Below are positions 22,269-34,460 of a stretch of 64,000 nucleotides of DNA, one piece after another; the stretch's first letter is position 1; every line of letters starts with the position of its first letter. Under the pieces are notes generated by a model, which did not search any database, was not told the DNA's origin, and saw nothing but the letters and a program-made list of their open reading frames with translations. Source of the stretch: Auricularia sp. M13. Its lineage: Eukaryota; Basidiomycota; Agaricomycetes; Auriculariales; Auriculariaceae. The stretch covers positions 2,976,001 to 3,040,000 of the forward strand of contig CM073199.1 in NCBI GenBank assembly GCA_037042915.1, read 5' to 3'. The position numbers and the translations under genes were made by a program.

Positions 22269-25200
22269 ATGGCTCCTTTTGTGCTCAAGTTCAAGGTCGG
22301 TGGCCGGCGTAAATGCGCATATAAAAAAACTTATTTTATTTTATTTTACGACAGGGCAACCGGTCCTTTGTCGCGTTCCAGTCGATGGCCGACGCCGACG
22401 CGCTGACCAAGACGTGGAAGGTGTGCACCAAGGTCGCCCAGCACCTCGAGCAGGGCGCCCGGCTCGAGAACCTGTCCTGGCGGCTCTGGCACCTGCATAA
22501 CCTCATCGTCGAGGCCGACAACGCCAAGTCCAAGCGCGACTTCAAGAAGCTTTCCAAGAATATGGGCGACAAGCTGGACCGCGAGAAGGGCAGGTACGCA
22601 TATATTCTGCCCTCGTTGCCCAGCCCAGTCATCCAGTTCTGACCCCGACGTCCGCAGGAGCATCGAGGAACTGCCCGCGCCCGGCTTTAAGCCCACGCCC
22701 GCCCAGGAGAAGCTCCGCCAGCGCGCAGAGGAAAAGGAGCGCGCGCGCGAGGCCGTCAGCAACGGCACCGTCCCGCCCAAGGCTCATTACAACTACACTT
22801 TTTCAGTTGAGCCCGCCGCGGCCCCGCACACCGAGCGCAGGCCCAGCTTCGGCACCAGCGGCACCAAGTCACACAAGAAGGCCGGCGGAGCCCTCAGGAT
22901 GACCTCCGCGGACAAGGCGGCGACGACGGTCCGCTTCCCCGCGGTCTTCGGCGATTCGAGCTTTGAGCCGCACGCGCTGCTTTATTCGTCTACGGCGCAC
23001 TCAACCGCCACCGCCCGGACGTACGGCGAGGGAGCGCCGACGAACGCCGACGAGCGCGCGGCCGAGTTCGGCGTTGTCAGGCCAACGTTCGAGCTCGCGC
23101 TCGACGACCTGCTCTCCGACGGCCAGTCGCCCGAGGCCGGCGGCCACAACGCCATGCTCGACTCGCAGGCGACGCTCGTCGACGCCCACGCCATGTCCTA
23201 CGCCGACAGCGCCAGCCAGGCCAGCGGCTCCGGCTCGGGCGGCACGCCGCCCACCGCGAGCACCGAAACACACTTCGACTACGCGCCCTTCGCGTTCTAC
23301 AGCGCCCTGCACCAGCACGTGGTGTCCACCAGCCAGGCGTCAGCCTTCTCGCCACCCAACGCCGGCGCCACGTTTTCGCCATCGGCCACGGCCCACACCG
23401 GCTTCTCCTTCGGCTCCCCGCACGCATCTGGCCTCGGCCTGCAGATGAACGACGTCGACTGGGCGAGCCCGCTCAACCTCAACGTCTCCTACATGGACCC
23501 GCAGTCGCTGGAGCCCGCTGCCCAGGTACGAGAATTTTAGTTTGCTGTTACAGCCGTTTGCATAAAAACCGGAATCGCGTTGAAGCGTGAAAACGGCCCC
23601 TCAGGGCAGAACGAGCAGAGTGCGGGTCTCAATCTATTGCCTGAGGTTGTGCTTCAGGTCCCTCGGACGAAGTTGCACAATTTTCAGAGCAGTTTTTCCG
23701 CACTGCTGTTGCCTCTGCCCTCTGGCTGTTGTTGGGACCGTCGACTAATGTCGGTACAAAGTGGGGTTTGGTGCGCTGTGGGGCCGTTTTCAAGAGAAAA
23801 GCGATTCCGGTTCTTTTATGCGAACGGCTGTCGAGAGGTGGCACGGCAACTGACGCGCGCGAAACGCTCCTGTGTAGCCCGACACCGCCATGGAGCTGTT
23901 CCACGACGAGCCCCAGCACGAACTAAACAACCACAACAACAACGCCGACGATGCAGCGGAGCGCAGCCCGTCGCCGCTCGTCGCGCCCATGCCCAGCCCG
24001 GAGATCCCGCTCGCGCAGGTCAAGGCCGAGTCGCTCAAGGACGGCTCGACGTCGCCGTACGCCTACAACAACAGCAGCGGGAGTGGCAACGAGTACAATG
24101 CGTCCGCGGAGCCGTCGCCGCCGCCCCCGCCGCCGCCGCCGCCAATGCCGGCCGCGCGCCCGATCGCCGGGCGCAGCACGAACAACAGCGCGAGCACGTC
24201 GATGCCGCCGCCGGCCGCGCCGACGGGCGCGCGCCGCCAGCGCAGCGAGGACGATAGCGGTTACGAGGACAATGTGGGTGGGATGCGCACGCCCAGCGCG
24301 ACGGCCACGCCGCGCAACCCCGACGGCAAGACCGAGTGCTCGAACTGCGGCGCGACGCACACGCCGCTGTGGCGCCGCGGGCTTAACGACGAGCTTAACT
24401 GCAACGCGTGCGGGCTCTACTGCAAGCTGGTACGTTGCCGTTGCTGTCTTCTTCGTTTTGCGGCCCTGGCGCTGACGCTTCGTGTGATACCTTCCAGCAC
24501 AAGCGCCCGCGACCGAAGAACTTCCGCAACGGCCAGGACGGCGCGCGCGCGGGTGCCCGTGCGGGCGCTGGCTTCGTCGACGGCGGCGACGGCGGCCCTG
24601 CGGAGCCCGTCAGCTGCTATAATTGCCATACGACGACTACGCCGCTGTGGCGCAAGGACGAGGAGGGCCGGACGGTGTGCAACGCGTGAGTGTCCCTCAC
24701 TATTTCCGTCCCGTGCCGGCCGACGTCGGAGCGGCTGCTGACCCTTGCTTGCAGATGCGGACTGTATTCGAAGCTGCATGGCTCGTCGCGGCCCATGTCG
24801 ATGAAGAGCGAGTCGATTCGCAAGCGCGCGCGCCACGAGGGCGGCGCGGCGGCGACGCGGCGCTCGTCGGTGTCTTCGCGCCACCACGCGACGAATCCCG
24901 CCCGACGGCGGCGCTCGCCTACACCGCCTGCTCAACTGCCTGCTCCCCAGCAGCAGGTGCAGCCGATGAGCCCGCCGGTGATGCAGGTGCAGGCGCACGA
25001 CGTCGCAGAGACGTACAACGGCGTGCTCGACGCGAACGGGCGCATTAACCTCGGCGACCTCGACCCGCTCGAGGACGGGCTCGCGAGCCTCGGCATGAGC
25101 TTCGGGCCTGTCACTTACGAGCAGCACGTCACGTCCTCCGGCTCGAGCCAGCGGTACGACGTCCCGAACTACAACGCGGTCGAGAACCAGCAGGCGGCCG

Positions 25201-25682
25201 TGAGCCACCAGCAACAGCAGCAGATGAGCGACGAGCAGTACGCGCAGATGCTCTCGCAGGAGGTCGCGCAGAGCGCGTGGGCGCAACCTCAGGCCGGCCC
25301 GTCGCAGCAGCAGCAGCAGCAGGGGGAGGAGGCGCCGACGTTCGTGACGACCGTTAACTCGCCGCAGTCCAACAAGCGGCGACGGCTGAGCATGGACACC
25401 GCGTCGCAGCTCAGCTTCGCCGCGTGGGCAGGCGCAGGTGTGCCACTGCCCGACGGCTACCTCTACGGCCATGGCTACCACCCGCCGCTCAACTCGGCAG
25501 GCGGTGCGGTGCCGGAAAGCCCAGTCATGCACCCGCCGCTGAACTTGCCTGGCGGTGCCCTTCAGCAGCAGCACGACCAGCACGACCAGATGGACGGCCT
25601 CGACGGCCAGATGGACCAGATCGTCGACATGAACGCGTTCTGGGCCGACGAGGGCAGCAGCCTGTGGTGCAGCAGGGCGTAA
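22269..25682 (+). CDS. GATA-type transcription factor, AreA/Gaf1-like, two zinc fingers (copy A, complete, 933 aa)
   Basis: Exons 22269-22295, 22355-22593, 22658-23525, 23878-24429, 24498-24685 and 24755-25682 add to 934 codons including the stop. N-terminus: DUF1752 segment [24 protein letters not shown] (about residues 26-75), found in fungal nitrogen-regulatory GATA factors. The middle is Ser/Ala/Thr-rich, probably activating. Finger 1: C532, C535, C553, C556. Finger 2: C602, C605, C623, C626. Both have C-x2-C-x17-C-x2-C spacing with TPLWR; the basic tail is [19 protein letters not shown]. The C-terminus is Gln-rich. Such factors bind GATA sites in nutrient (nitrogen, sometimes iron) control; two fingers also occur in iron repressors, but DUF1752 and the lack of a Cys-rich linker favour the nitrogen type. 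Intron 3 is long (352 nt) because it holds a MITE. This is the only copy with exon 1 and a whole frame. Confidence 0.9.
23551..23830. mobile_element. MITE-like element in intron 3 of GATA copy A (280 bp)
   Basis: The ends read CAGCCGTTTGCAT.. and ..ATGCGAACGGCTG, imperfect terminal inverted repeats of about 50 bp; the inner parts (gaaaacggccc / gggccgttttc) also pair. TA flanks the left end and TC the right; both flanks are TA in copies B and C. This fits a Tc1/mariner-type non-autonomous element with a TA target. It has no coding capacity. Confidence 0.65.
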
Positions 25683-26916
25683 TCGGCTTGCAGCCTGCCC
25701 GTTCCCTCTCGTATTTTTGGTCTCGTCTACATCGCCAACCTACGATTTTATCTCGCCCGCGTCTCATCTTCGCATCTGTCGCGCTTCAAGTTATCCATTC
25801 GTGCTATCCTCGTCTTAACTGGGTTTTATTCTGGGTGTGTGGTGGTGGTGGTCGTTCTGCTTCTGCTTTCGCCGTTTGTTGTTGGCTCGTTCCCGCCTCT
25901 CGAACTTCGCTTTCCGGCGCGCGGCGCTGTTTTCTCCCCCGCCTCGACTTGCTGCATCTCTCGATCCGTGTCTCCGCCATCGCCTCTATCGTACCGCACC
26001 GCTCTTGCTCTGGTCCGCTCGCCTCTACGACCTGTCACGAAGCAACCTCGGTTCTCGCTCACCGCGTGCGGCCGTATTGCGCCGCCATACCATACACTCC
26101 CCGCGTTGCCAATCCGCGCACGCGCGCCCTCGCCTCCGATCCGCATTCACCCTCGCCTTGACACCGCACACCCGGCCTGCGGAGGACATTCGAGTCCCCC
26201 TCGCCGGTACTCACACAGCCGCACACAGCGGCTGTTCCCTTACGACGTTTCTCATCTCTCTCGTCTCATCTTCTCGCTCTCGAAACGCCAATAAACCGTG
26301 ATCTTTCCCGCCGCCTGTACCCGTAGCGATGTAGACCATCATCTCTCCGCCCTATCTCTTTCCCCAGATACTTGCCCAATACCGCTCTCCCGCCCCACCC
26401 GGTACGCCCCGCTGCGTCCCTCGCATAGAGGGGCACAGGGAGGGCGCGCCGGGTCTGCATTGCTGACTCTGCCCTATTTTTTCTCTTTTTTGTTTGCTTG
26501 CTACTGTCTCGTCTCGAAGGAATGAATGAAGAAGATGCGCAGTGCGCCGCGTCTCGTTTCTCGCTGTATACATGCCATGTGTCCGATCGCAAGTGTTGAA
26601 CTTCAAGCTGCTCGGTGCAATCTCGCTACCGTGTTTGTCGGGATCCTGAGGAATCGACCTCAATCGTGCTCGCCGCGGAGTGCAGTTTACGTCCGCGCAG
26701 GACGCTCTCAGAGTTAGTCCGCGGCTCCCCCGTATCGTACCGCAGCCCCCGTCATTGTGTTTGGGCTGCGACACGACCCTTGGGCGTGCACGAACGGGTC
26801 CCAGTTGCAGCAGGGCGCGAGTAGCTGCAGCCAGCCGGATCTTGCGCGAAGCTCGCACACGTTGCAGCGCGCCTGCCTATCCGGGCCCGACCCTGAGCAG
26901 TTCCTGCGAACGTGGG
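25683..26916 (+). other. 3' flank of GATA copy A (3' UTR and downstream)
   Basis: Pyrimidine-rich DNA starting with the GATA 3' UTR and shared by all three copies. A possible polyadenylation signal AATAAA lies near 26290 (gccaataaaccg). It carries the single 23-nt unit cctccgatccgc.. (26133-26155) that marks the recombination point described for copy B. No gene is supported; the open frames are shadows. Confidence 0.55.
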
Positions 26917-27892
26917 GTGCGTGACTGACATGGGGTACTGTGCACTTGCATGCCGAGATGCACCGAGCCGTGTGAAACGCGCCGTGCCCGAGGACAGGGA
27001 GAGACGGAGATAGAGTGACCGATAAGAACGTTTTTCGAGGAAAGTTGCAAGTAGAAATTGTTGGTCCGTCAGACAACAAAACTTCATGGTCTCTTTTCCT
27101 ATTGCTCGCTCTGAGGCGCCCGGGCGCCCGTCTCGTGGGCACCCGGGCGCGCAGTTCAAAGGATTATGTACATGACCGGGAACACGGTGCTGGCTACGAT
27201 TTTCCCACTCTCCGGCGCCGTCGTGCAAATCCCGTGCAAGTGCAAGTCAGTGCCTGCTGATGGACTTGAGCTGCAGCTCACCTGATCTGTCTGCAAGCCG
27301 TCAGAGTCGCAATAAGCGCTGGCGAGCAGAAAATGCGCAAATATGTCTGAAATGCAAAGTCAGATTGAGAGTGCGGGGCAGAAACATCTGAGACTCACCG
27401 ACGCGGGCGAGCTGGACGCATCCAGAGGCGACATATGCGCCGGACGACGAGAAAAGTCACGCTCCGCGCCGGCGCTTGTGCCGGCGGGACGGATGCGGTC
27501 AAGACGGTCGTATTGAACACAAAACTAGCTATTTCGCAAAGAGCGCGGTAGGGCGCGGGATGGCGATTGGAACGTGGGAATGTATACATAATCCGCATAT
27601 GAAAACGACGAGGGGTGGACGGTGGGAGTGCCGGTGCGGGGAGCGCGCGATGGGGAGGATATCGCGACAACCGCGGGCACGACTCGCGAACGGGGAGGAG
27701 GACGGGGACGAGAAGTGGGCGCTTATGTAGAGGTAGATGGCGCGAGCTCGTGTGCGCGAGGACGTAGCGCGGAACGGCGAGATGCGCGCTGGCTGCCCGA
27801 TCTCCGTCGCCGCCGATACAAAAATCGACGCTGCGCGACCAGCTCGCCGCCAGCGCTGCCCCCGCGCATCTCGCGTAAGTCACGGACATCAG
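26917..27892. other. Start of spacer A, no gene seen
   Basis: This part follows the junction with the GATA flank. It includes a short GC palindrome near 27118-27152 (ggcgcccgggcgcc.. and gggcacccgggcg). From about 27400 it contains a diverged duplicate of the last coding exon of the minus-strand gene (see 27893-29736), with a period near 298 nt. Confidence 0.45.
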
Positions 27893-29736
27893 CTAATCTC
27901 GGCCCACGCACCATTTCGACGCTCCTGCGAGGTTTTCAAAACTCGCGTTTTGCGCGGTGTCGTCGCAGTCGGATTTTCTGCACGTCGACCCAATGAGATC
28001 CGCTGCAAAAAAGCGTGACTAGGTGGTAGATGCATGTCATATGACGTACTTACCACACTCGGAGACGAGGTAGGCGCGCGAAATCGCGAGGCAGCGGCCG
28101 GAAGGGTCGCGGTCGTGACAAAAATCGAAGCCCCGCCGCGACGCTGGTCTCGGCTCGAGCTTCGTGCGTCGCGGGACGGTCGTAGGCATGAAATGAGTCA
28201 GGGCGACGCACCATTTCGACCTCCCGCGCACGTTTCTGAAACGACGCGTTTGCGCGATTTCCATTACGCTCGAATTAAATCGGCGTATCCGGAGCGATTC
28301 CTGCACTGCAGAATCGTGAGCAAGCATCAAACACATTCATATCAAGCGCACATACCATGCTCAACGAGACGAGGTCGCAGCGCTCGAGCTCGGCGGTCCG
28401 CGGCTCGTCGGTGCTGCGGCTCGGCGCTTGCAAAAACGGCGGTTGCGCAACGTCCTGGCAGCGGCACACCTAAAATCCGCGATGGGCAACGTCCTACCAT
28501 CGGAGCGACGCTGCCCTCACCCCCAGATGGCCGTGGGACGCGAATGGCTGCAAAACCGCGGTCAGCTTCAACGCGTTACTAATAATAGCAGACACGTACC
28601 AGCAGCAGCAAGCGCATAGTGGAGCACGGGCAGTGGTAGAGCGCATGTACCGCGTCCTTCTTGCGCCGCGAGAAGTCGCGAGGTGCAGCGGCGGGCGAGA
28701 AATCGGCCGGTTGCTCTCGCCGGAGTGGACAACCGCGACCCCGCTCCCGGGCGGGCGGTGGCGATGCGCACGCCCGCGACCGCTCCGTGAGCATTGAGGG
28801 CATGCCACGCGGCGCATGGAGCGTTGAGGTACGCTCGCGGGATGAAGAAAGCTGCAAAAAAAAATTGTTCAGACCGAGACGACATTGCGGAGGCACCTTC
28901 TTACCAGTCGCGCCGCAGAAAGCCCGGGGAGCATGCCCAGCACGTCAGTGCTGCATCCCCCATCCCCGCGTATTCCATGCAGAGTCCGTGTGCTGGCGTG
29001 CATCCCGCGGCACGGCCGGGAGAGCTCGCGAGGTCGTACTGCGCGACTGTGGACGAGAATCTGCAAGATGAGAACCGTCAGCGACTGCAACGCGGAATAC
29101 AAAGCTGCAAGAACGTACCAAAAGCGCAGCGCCGCCTCCAACATTGGAGGACTGCGCGTGCCGATGGTGGGGTCGGGGAAGCAGCAGACCGCGCGCTGGA
29201 GACTGCACAAAATGCCGTTAGCCCGGCGTCCACAAGGTAGCACCAGACTGAGCACGTACCCCGTGAGAAGCCGGCCATAGGCGCAGTGTTGGCGGCGTAT
29301 AAGGGAAGCTGGGTGTGGGTGCGAACGACGCGGAGCGCGTCGGCGGATGGTGGGCGAGCGGAAAGAGTCTGCGGCAAACATGAGCAAAGAACGCGCAAAA
29401 CGAAAGCGCCGACGATCAGCTCACCTCCGCGAGTTTGAGCACAGCGCCAGCGCGTCGTAGACTGCAGCGTTCCGCAGCCAGCACGCATGAGAGCGTCGAC
29501 GCGGGGGAGGAAGCGCCGAGCGATGGCGCAACCGCAGACGATGAGCGCAGCAATGCGACGAGGGGGTCGACGCGTCGGTTTTGAGCTGAACTGCGCGCAG
29601 CCTGGGTTTTGAGTCTGGCTGTAAGGAATGAAGAGCGAAACCGGCGCGTGACAAAACGGAAATTTTTTGCCGTGCGGGGTGTCGTGACTTCTCTCCGCGA
29701 GCCGAGTGCGGTGCTCCCGGGCTCGATCATTTCCAT
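27893..29736 (-). pseudogene. Nine-exon gene of unknown function, spacer A copy (one-base frameshift)
   Basis: Eight introns have canonical ends, lengths of 51-58 nt and mostly clear branch points: 29424-29369, 29259-29203 (CTAAC), 29118-29061 (CTGAC), 28904-28852, 28599-28548 (CTGAC), 28520-28470, 28355-28301, 28053-28003. The ATG at 29736 (MEMIEPGST) starts the model and the stop is at 27893. Exon 3 (29202-29119) has one base more than the spacer B copy (gtcgggg vs gtcggg near 29176), which shifts the frame. No family is recognised: the product would be Arg/Ser/Ala-rich with scattered Cys. Start position is the weakest part. Confidence 0.45.
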
Positions 29737-32003
29737 GGAGTGCTTCCCACGCTCGTGAATCCATTGAACCAATATACATGCCTTGTAAAGCGATATTCCG
29801 ACGCCGCAGCGCCGAAGCGATATGGAAGGCACGCATTTGGCCTACCATCATCGTCATCTATGCAACGTCACCGCCCTCCGAGTTCTCTGGAGCACAGTCG
29901 GCGGGAGGGCTTTGATCTGTCACCTCTACGTCGTACGACGCTCAGAGGAGTGTAAGTGCTCAATATTTTCACGTCAATCGAGAATGCAGACACTGGCGCC
30001 GGCGGCGACTCTGCGCCGCAACGTGGACTACCGAAGTCGGCCAATCACGGGATGCAGTCACCGGCGCAGCAGTGAGAAAGCGCATCAGTGGCTGTGCTTG
30101 TGTTTGGAATGACACAGCGACCGCTTGAACTCGCTGGAAGTTCGAAGTTCTGAGCGGGAAGAGCAGTTTCAAGCTCCGTTCAGCATGCATACCTCGTCGG
30201 AAGACGAGCAGACGCAGTCTCACGCTCATATTCTGCATTAATCATACGGATACCTACAGCGTAGAGCTGCACGCAATGCGATCTCCTCAAAAAAATTGCA
30301 GTAACTTCGCCAGCGACGCAAACAACGTTGTGGGAAAGACAGCCGAAAACGCACTGGGCGCGAACGCCGCAGTACAGTCACAGCCTTGCCACATGGAGCG
30401 GTCCAGAGCAGCTCCATTGATAGAGCTGTGTGTCATTTGGCGGCGAAGAGACGCGAGCGGAAACCGCTCAGCAGACGAAAACGCGGTTTCCATTCGAACC
30501 GCTGACGACTCCCGGGTTCCCACGTTACAGCCATCATTACTGACTCACTGATTGCTGATCGTGATGCGCCTAGAGCGCGAGAAGCGCGCTGCGCCGTCGG
30601 GAAACGCGACCGCCGCTGGGATGGGGTTTTTGTGCATACAGAGACGATACCCCTCGCTCCCCTGCTAACTCATCCTCTGTTGTGGTCACGTGACCTTATA
30701 TTAGGCGTCTATATGCAAGAGAGAGCGTGCGCGATGCGGGACAAGTCCAGAATGCCAAACTCAGTCTGGAAATTTAAATCGCAGTCTGGGATTCACGGGC
30801 GCTTATTTCGCTCAAATACCATCGAATATATTAAGCGCCCAAGATGTGAGGCGGGGAAAGGTCGGCTTGGTGCAAGAAACGGGTGGGATTGCGGGCACGG
30901 GACCAGGAAGGCGTGTTCCAAACTCCGCTCAGCATGGACAACGCCCGCACTCGGTCGGCCTCCGCGGCCGCGGGCAGCGTTCCCGGCCCTCAGCTAAGCA
31001 AAAGTCATGTTAAATGACGTTTTCAGCTTGATTTGCGTAAAATCGAAGTGGGACGAGGCCTGGAAACGCGCCGGAGATCGAGCAACCGATTGAGCCATTC
31101 AGCGAAAACGGCGGGTATCGCGTTGACTCCTCGTTTCACGGCCATCAGCACTGTATTAGAAGCATGATGGCGCGTAGATCCCGCCGAGATCGAGCGGTTA
31201 CATCGCGTCGGTTGGCGATACGCGCAGAATGCTCATCCGGGGGTGTATGGGACCGCTGGCACCCACCCTCGCCAGTACGGGCGCTTATTTGGGCTCAGCC
31301 AGACGAGTACATGCGCTGACTAAGCAATTACGGCGTCTGGGGGCTTGCGGGCGACGAAATTCTCATTCTCACGTGCGGGAGCGGGCGGGAAGGCACCGTG
31401 CAAACTCCGCTCGTGACAGCGACAACAGCCCAGAACTCGCCGCCAACGGCCGGCGCTTGCGTCTCTCCTACGTCACATGCTGCGCATGGATGACGGCATT
31501 TAGATTCTGCATAGAAACGAAAGAAATAACGCGGAAATGAGGTGTGGAACGAGATCTGCGTACGCGGCGCGTTTCGCGCGCTGTTCAGTTCTCCTTGGTT
31601 TCCCGGGCTTCTCAGCGCACGGCCATCAATCTCCGGTCGATCACGCGTCAGAACCGCCGATGATACGCGCAGGAAACGCGCTTGAGCGGTGCCCGAGCTC
31701 TAGCACCCTTTCTGCGTTCAGCGGGCATAGGGGTACTCCCCGCGCTCTCTCTCTGCTGAACAGGCGCTTAATTAAAATCTGGATGGTGGGTCAACTTGCG
31801 CGTGCAAAAAATTGGGCAGGGGACGCGTCGGGCGGCGCAGAATGGGCGTTGCGAGCGGTTGCCGGGGGTGGCTAAATGCGTTGCACAGGCACACCGGGGC
31901 CTCGGCACCCGAATCGTTGTGCTTCCCACGGAATCCATCGTACGATCCGCCGCGTGTAAGCCTGCGCAGCTACCGCCCGGAATAGATACGGGCGCGGCGA
32001 GGG
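29737..32003. other. Spacer A middle, no gene supported
   Basis: 2.3 kb between the minus-strand gene and the plus-strand secreted-protein gene. It probably contains the divergent promoters of both. Only short overlapping frames are present. The corresponding part of spacer B is 42975-45243. Confidence 0.45.
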
Positions 32004-32009
32004 TATAAA
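32004..32009 (+). promoter_or_regulatory. TATA box of the secreted-protein gene (spacer A)
   Basis: TATAAA in gagggtataaag, exactly 100 nt before the ATG at 32104, followed by a pyrimidine-rich leader (cttcccctccctttcc). Position and leader fit a fungal core promoter. Confidence 0.6.
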
Positions 32010-32103
32010 GTCGATGCGGAACGCCTCACTCTCACCATCCGACCTTCCCCTCCCTTTCCGTTCTTCCTTCCTCCCGTCCTCAACACCTCGCTCATGCTTC
32101 TCA

Positions 32104-33204
32104 ATGCAGTTAACGACCTCGATCCTGCTCTCGACGATCTGCGCTGACCGTCCGTCGCTGGCAGACCGAGCTGCGTGCGTGCAGTTCGTACCCTCGGCGG
32201 GCGTCGTCGCCGTTCCCAGCGTCGTCCGACCTCGTCGTCAATCGTACAGGTAAATGGCATCCATTCCCTAACGCTATATACTACCGATGGCTGATTCTGC
32301 CGTCGATTGGACGCAGGGTACGCCTGTTGGCATGCAAGTCGTCCGATCGCGAGTGCGCATGCACAGCGCTGGCCGTCGCCGCCGCCATGCTCGTCGCTAC
32401 ATTCGGTGAGTCCCCTATTTGAATTACCACGATGAGCCGCGCTGATACATCATCATCTCCTGGAATTCAGATCAGGAGACGGGCATCGCAGTCGACGGCG
32501 CGTTCGCTCAATCCGCGCCGTCCGATCCAACGACCGTCAACACAAGCAAGTACGTGTCTTTTCGCATTTTCCGTTCAGCCTATCCTTGGCGCTGATATCC
32601 CGATACATCAGGCTCATCCACACGACGCGGAACGGGTGGGCGTGCAAAATGTCCGACGTGTTTATTGATAACTACTCTACGGTACGTACACATCCTCCCC
32701 GTCATTTTTCTGCCCATCGAACACATCCAATCCACTCCCTGCACCCCTGCGCACGTCCAGCGGCCGGAATTACGCGCGCTACGCATTCTTGCCGTTGCTG
32801 CGTGTCCGAGTCGGTCGGGTCGGCCAAAGGCTGTATCACCCGAACCGCGCCTCGACACGCGCGCTGCGTGCGATCTGTCGATGCACGATGATCGTGCGAG
32901 CGACCGGCGGCCGTCCGAGCGTCTGCGCGAAGTTCGTGAGCCCGATGCGCTCGCCGGACGACACCTATTTATTCCTCGAAATCCGCGCTTCGGGCGGTCG
33001 GGGGTGATGCAGTGGATATCCCTGAGTCATATCATGAGCGCGGAATCGCGGAATTACGAGCGCACCGTCTGGGGTGCATCTCGATGCTCCGGACACCATC
33101 CGAGTCGGCGGCGTCCCCGCCGACTCGGGGCGTTATTCCTTCACGGGGGTCATCGAGGAACACGAGGCCTCTGTGAAAATGCGCTCGAATGCCGCGATTG
33201 TTGA
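32104..33204 (+). CDS. Predicted secreted or signal-anchored protein of unknown family (275 aa), spacer A copy
   Basis: Exons 32104-32249, 32317-32405, 32471-32549, 32612-32681 and 32761-33204 sum to 276 codons with stop. Introns of 62-79 nt have GT..AG ends and phases that match. The start MQLTTSILLSTICA looks like a signal peptide with an AXA-like end. A second hydrophobic stretch (TALAVAAAMLVATFG) spans the exon 2/3 join. The segment DQETGIAVDGAFAQS follows. Exon 5 is Arg-rich and ends CENALECRDC, with paired Cys. An in-frame ATG at 32014 lies only 10 nt after the TATA box and is rejected. The duplicate at 45344 keeps the same frame. Function unknown; a small secreted protein is a guess. 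Confidence 0.55.
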
Positions 33205-33724
33205 GCGCGCGCGGCGGTGGAGTCGGTGCTCGTCCGAATCGCGAGCCGAAGTTTTCGAGCTCGCAGGAATTTTCCGCGCGCGCTGACACTTCGTGAGCGG
33301 CATATTGGGCATGTGGGCATGGCCTGGCTTACGTTGATGAGCCGGGATTTTGCGCGGTGGTGGCGATCGCGAGATTTGGGTCGGCGGGGCCATCCAAGGT
33401 CGCCAAAGTCGAACCGCGTGTTGCCCGCGCAGTTGAACGGCGCGCGTTGAGTCGAGTGAACCCTATGATCGTCCCACGCCCATTTATAGCGGCTCCTGGG
33501 CCCCTATCGCAAGCGCGCGACACACGGGATAATGACCTAACCACAACAAGTCGTCAGCAAACGAGCAAAGCGAATTGAGTAAATTGGCGCATACCTATCG
33601 AAAGCCTGCATCGAGGAGATCCTAACGCGAACTCCGTGAGCGAATTGGATTTTTTCTGCGGGCTCTACAACAAATTCGGTCAGAAAGAACTTTTAGATAA
33701 AAGTTATCAGATTAAGATGGGAAA

Positions 33725-34460
33725 GGTACGCACTTGAAGCCCCAACTCGCGCGCACACGCTGATATAAATTTCGTAGGATATAATTAACGGGTTCGGCGG
33801 CGAGAAGAGATTACTGTCCGGCCTTCACCGGCCAGCGCGCAGAGTTTCTTCGCGGTCGCGGACTCGGGCCTACTGCTTCAAACAAGTCGAAGGGGTCGGA
33901 GGTGTACGGGCCGAGGTCCAGCGCGGTGCCTGGGTCAAGAAAAGGTCAGCTTCACGTTGCAATCGAGCCAGGCTAACGAATTGCGACTTATCCAGATTGT
34001 TTTCAAATTTCAAATTTAAGGGTACGTACCGTAAGCCCTAACTCGCGCGCACACGCTGATATAATTTGCATAGGATATAATTAACGGGTTCGGTGGCGAG
34101 AAGAGAATCCTGTCCGGCCTTCACCGGCCAGCGCGCAGAGGTTCTTCGCGGCCGGGGACTCGGGCCTGCACCCTCAAACGAGCGGACAAGGTCGGGGCCA
34201 TAAGACTCGAGCTCTAGCGCGGCGCCTGTGGCAAACAAAGGTCAGCTTCATGTTGCAGTCGCGCAATGCTAACGAGTCGCGACTTGTACAGATTGTTTTC
34301 ATATTTCAAATACAAAGGTACGTACGTGTAGCCCTCATTGGTGCGCACGCGCTCATATAATTTGTAGCGCATATAATTGAGGCGTTCGAGGGCGGGGAAG
34401 GAGTCTTGAGCGGCCGTCGCCGGCCAGCGCGCAGAGCTTGGGTCGTGGCCGCGGACTCGT
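33725..34460. repeat. 296-nt tandem repeat with intron-like signals, about 2.5 units (spacer A)
   Basis: Units begin with ggtacg at 33725, 34021 and 34317. On the minus strand each unit reads as an exon-like block (SARWPVKAGQ, VNYILCKLYQRVR and variants such as LNYMRYKLYERVR) followed by GTACGTACC and a stretch of about 103 nt ending in gctgacct..CAG. The units share a frame at several places (ALDLGPY / ALELESY / ALHLEHD), hinting at former coding. Stops in two units argue against a working gene now. Confidence 0.7.

Noticed and set aside
24417-25583. 388-aa minus-strand ORF, and matching ones at 37972-38826 and 51051-52064
   Set aside because: Antisense shadows of the Gln-rich GATA exon (CAG/CTG repeats read as poly-Leu/Arg); the sense strand has the recognised domains.
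25839-26294. Overlapping plus-strand ORFs in the GATA 3' flank, repeated at 39076 and 52314
   Set aside because: Two frames are open at once, composition is pyrimidine-driven, and the frame is not kept in copy C; most likely 3' UTR.
32014-32103. ATG at 32014 as the start of the secreted-protein gene
   Set aside because: It lies 10 nt after the TATA box, too close for a transcription start, and would bury the signal peptide that begins at 32104.
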